64,000 nt of DNA from Aneurinibacillus soli (GTDB lineage: Bacteria > Bacillota > Bacilli > Aneurinibacillales > Aneurinibacillaceae), in NCBI RefSeq assembly GCF_002355375.1, contig NZ_AP017312.1, forward strand, positions 1,257,001 through 1,321,000. The letters run 5' to 3'. This document shows positions 62,913-64,000 of the stretch, piece after piece. The number at the start of each line of letters is the position of its first letter. Positions within the stretch are counted from its first letter, which is position 1. Both the position numbers and the translations under genes were made by a program. The notes below the pieces were generated by a model. That model did no database searches. It saw nothing but the letters and a program-made list of their open reading frames with translations, and was not told the DNA's origin.

Positions 62913-64000
62913 ATGGATCGTAGAAAAAGACAAGAAAAAATCCGCAATTTCTCTATTATTGCTCACATTGACCATGGAAAGTCCACACTGGCGGACCGGA
63001 TTCTCGAATTCACCGGCGCGCTAAGCGACCGGGAGAAGGAAGACCAGTTCCTTGATCAGATGGATTTGGAACGTGAGCGTGGCATTACGATTAAATTGAA
63101 CGCTGTCCAGCTTAAATACAAAGCGCAAGACGGCGAAGAATACATTCTGCACCTGATCGACACACCGGGACACGTCGACTTCACGTATGAAGTATCGCGT
63201 AGTCTCGCAGCTTGTGAAGGGGCGCTACTTGTAGTAGACGCCGCTCAGGGCATCGAGGCGCAAACGCTTGCCAACGTGTACCTGGCTCTTGATAATAACC
63301 TTGAGATTCTTCCGGTTATTAACAAGATTGACCTGCCAAGTGCCGAACCGGAACGTGTGAAGCAGGAAGTTGAAGATGTGATTGGTCTTGATGCGAGTGA
63401 AGCCGTGCTTGCGTCCGCGAAAGCAGGCATTGGCATTGGTGATATCCTTGAGCAAGTTGTAGCCAAAGTTCCGGCTCCGACAGGGGACCCGGATGCGCCG
63501 CTGAAAGCGCTCATTTTTGACTCGTATTATGACGCGTATCGTGGGGTTATTACATCCGTTCGGATTGTGGATGGAACTGTGCGTAAGGGTTCCAAAATCA
63601 AAATGATGGCGACTGGTGCTGTATTTGAGGTTGCCGAGGTTGGTACTCACGCTCCTTTTGCGAAGCAAGTAGATGAACTGACTGTTGGGGATGTAGGCTA
63701 TATCGCGGCAAGCATTAAGAGTGTACGGGATACACGTGTCGGGGATACGATTACATTAGCGGACAATCCGGCTGCTGAAGGGCTGCCGGGCTACCGGAAA
63801 GTAAATCCGATGGTATTCAGCGGGATGTATCCGGTTGACAGCAGTGACTACAATGACTTGCGGGAAGCGCTGGAGAAGCTTCAGCTCAATGATGCATCGC
63901 TCCAGTTTGAGCCCGAGACCTCACAGGCACTTGGCTTCGGTTTCCGATGCGGCTTCCTTGGTATGCTGCACATGGAAATTATGCAGGAGCGCATTGAGCG
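62913..64000 (+). CDS. lepA: Elongation factor 4 (LepA), truncated by the window edge
   Basis: The first 362 codons are present and open to the right edge; the full protein is normally about 600 residues. N-terminus [20 protein letters not shown], with G1 [10 protein letters not shown]2 RGITI, G3 DTPGHVDF, G4 NKID and G5 SAKAG all intact. It is a ribosome-binding GTPase that acts on stalled or assembling ribosomes. TGGGAGG precedes the ATG by seven bases. The end at the window edge is artificial. Confidence 0.97.
   Translation, partial: MDRRKRQEKIRNFSIIAHIDHGKSTLADRILEFTGALSDREKEDQFLDQMDLERERGITIKLNAVQLKYKAQDGEEYILHLIDTPGHVDFTYEVSRSLAACEGALLVVDAAQGIEAQTLANVYLALDNNLEILPVINKIDLPSAEPERVKQEVEDVIGLDASEAVLASAKAGIGIGDILEQVVAKVPAPTGDPDAPLKALIFDSYYDAYRGVITSVRIVDGTVRKGSKIKMMATGAVFEVAEVGTHAPFAKQVDELTVGDVGYIAASIKSVRDTRVGDTITLADNPAAEGLPGYRKVNPMVFSGMYPVDSSDYNDLREALEKLQLNDASLQFEPETSQALGFGFRCGFLGMLHMEIMQERIE

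Overview
The window looks like chromosome of an endospore-forming, low-to-mid GC Firmicute, most likely a Paenibacillaceae-type Bacillales such as the Aneurinibacillus/Brevibacillus group. This rests on sigK, an alpha/beta SASP, gpr, spoIIP and yqxA, S-layer-homology (SLH) proteins, the Gram-positive hemEHY set, a T-box before leuS, a SAM-I riboswitch before metY, and a Bacillus-like yqeG-to-lepA gene order. The genus is inferred only from gene content. No tRNA, rRNA, CRISPR array, transposase or recombinase gene was seen.

Layout. 1-2.2 kb is AT-rich and accessory: a CPBP-type membrane protease and an ankyrin-repeat lipoprotein. 2.3-7.6 kb holds a complete sigK, a two-gene cohesin/dockerin surface module, and an orphan copy of the 3' end of sigK. 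The orphan starts at the codon where the B. subtilis skin element splits sigK. 7.6-12.4 kb has a cold-shock gene, a membrane acyltransferase, a PilZ protein, aspartase and a SASP. 12.5-20 kb has hemEHY (minus strand), a D,D-carboxypeptidase, ComB, YqhV, a LysM-M14 peptidase and a TSUP permease. 20-27.5 kb has an ArsB/NhaD permease, a chemoreceptor, an L,D-transpeptidase-like protein, a YkvI-type transporter, signal peptidase I, a 55-codon gene and an esterase. 27.7-32.5 kb is the pdhABCD operon, followed by a soluble chemoreceptor, pncB and an SLH protein.

37.4-64 kb follows the B. subtilis order yqeG-yqeH-aroE-yhbY-nadD-yqeK-rsfS-yqeM-comER-comEA-comEB-comEC-holA-rpsT-gpr-spoIIP-yqxA-lepA, with lineage-specific insertions. 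These are T-box/leuS and a lipoprotein after yqeM, riboswitch/metY between comEA and comEB, two uncharacterised genes between comEB and comEC, an ECF sigma/anti-sigma pair after comEC, and an M24 peptidase before lepA. lepA runs off the right edge.

The long gene-free gaps (25.98-26.46, 32.58-33.31, 59.28-59.49, 62.29-62.86 kb) are filled by a family of about 200-250 bp inverted-repeat elements. Their long arms differ in sequence between copies but stay perfectly complementary within each copy, and a small core hairpin shows compensatory changes. This family and the sigK-flanked cohesin/dockerin island are the two most unusual things here. Everything was read by eye, with no database search.
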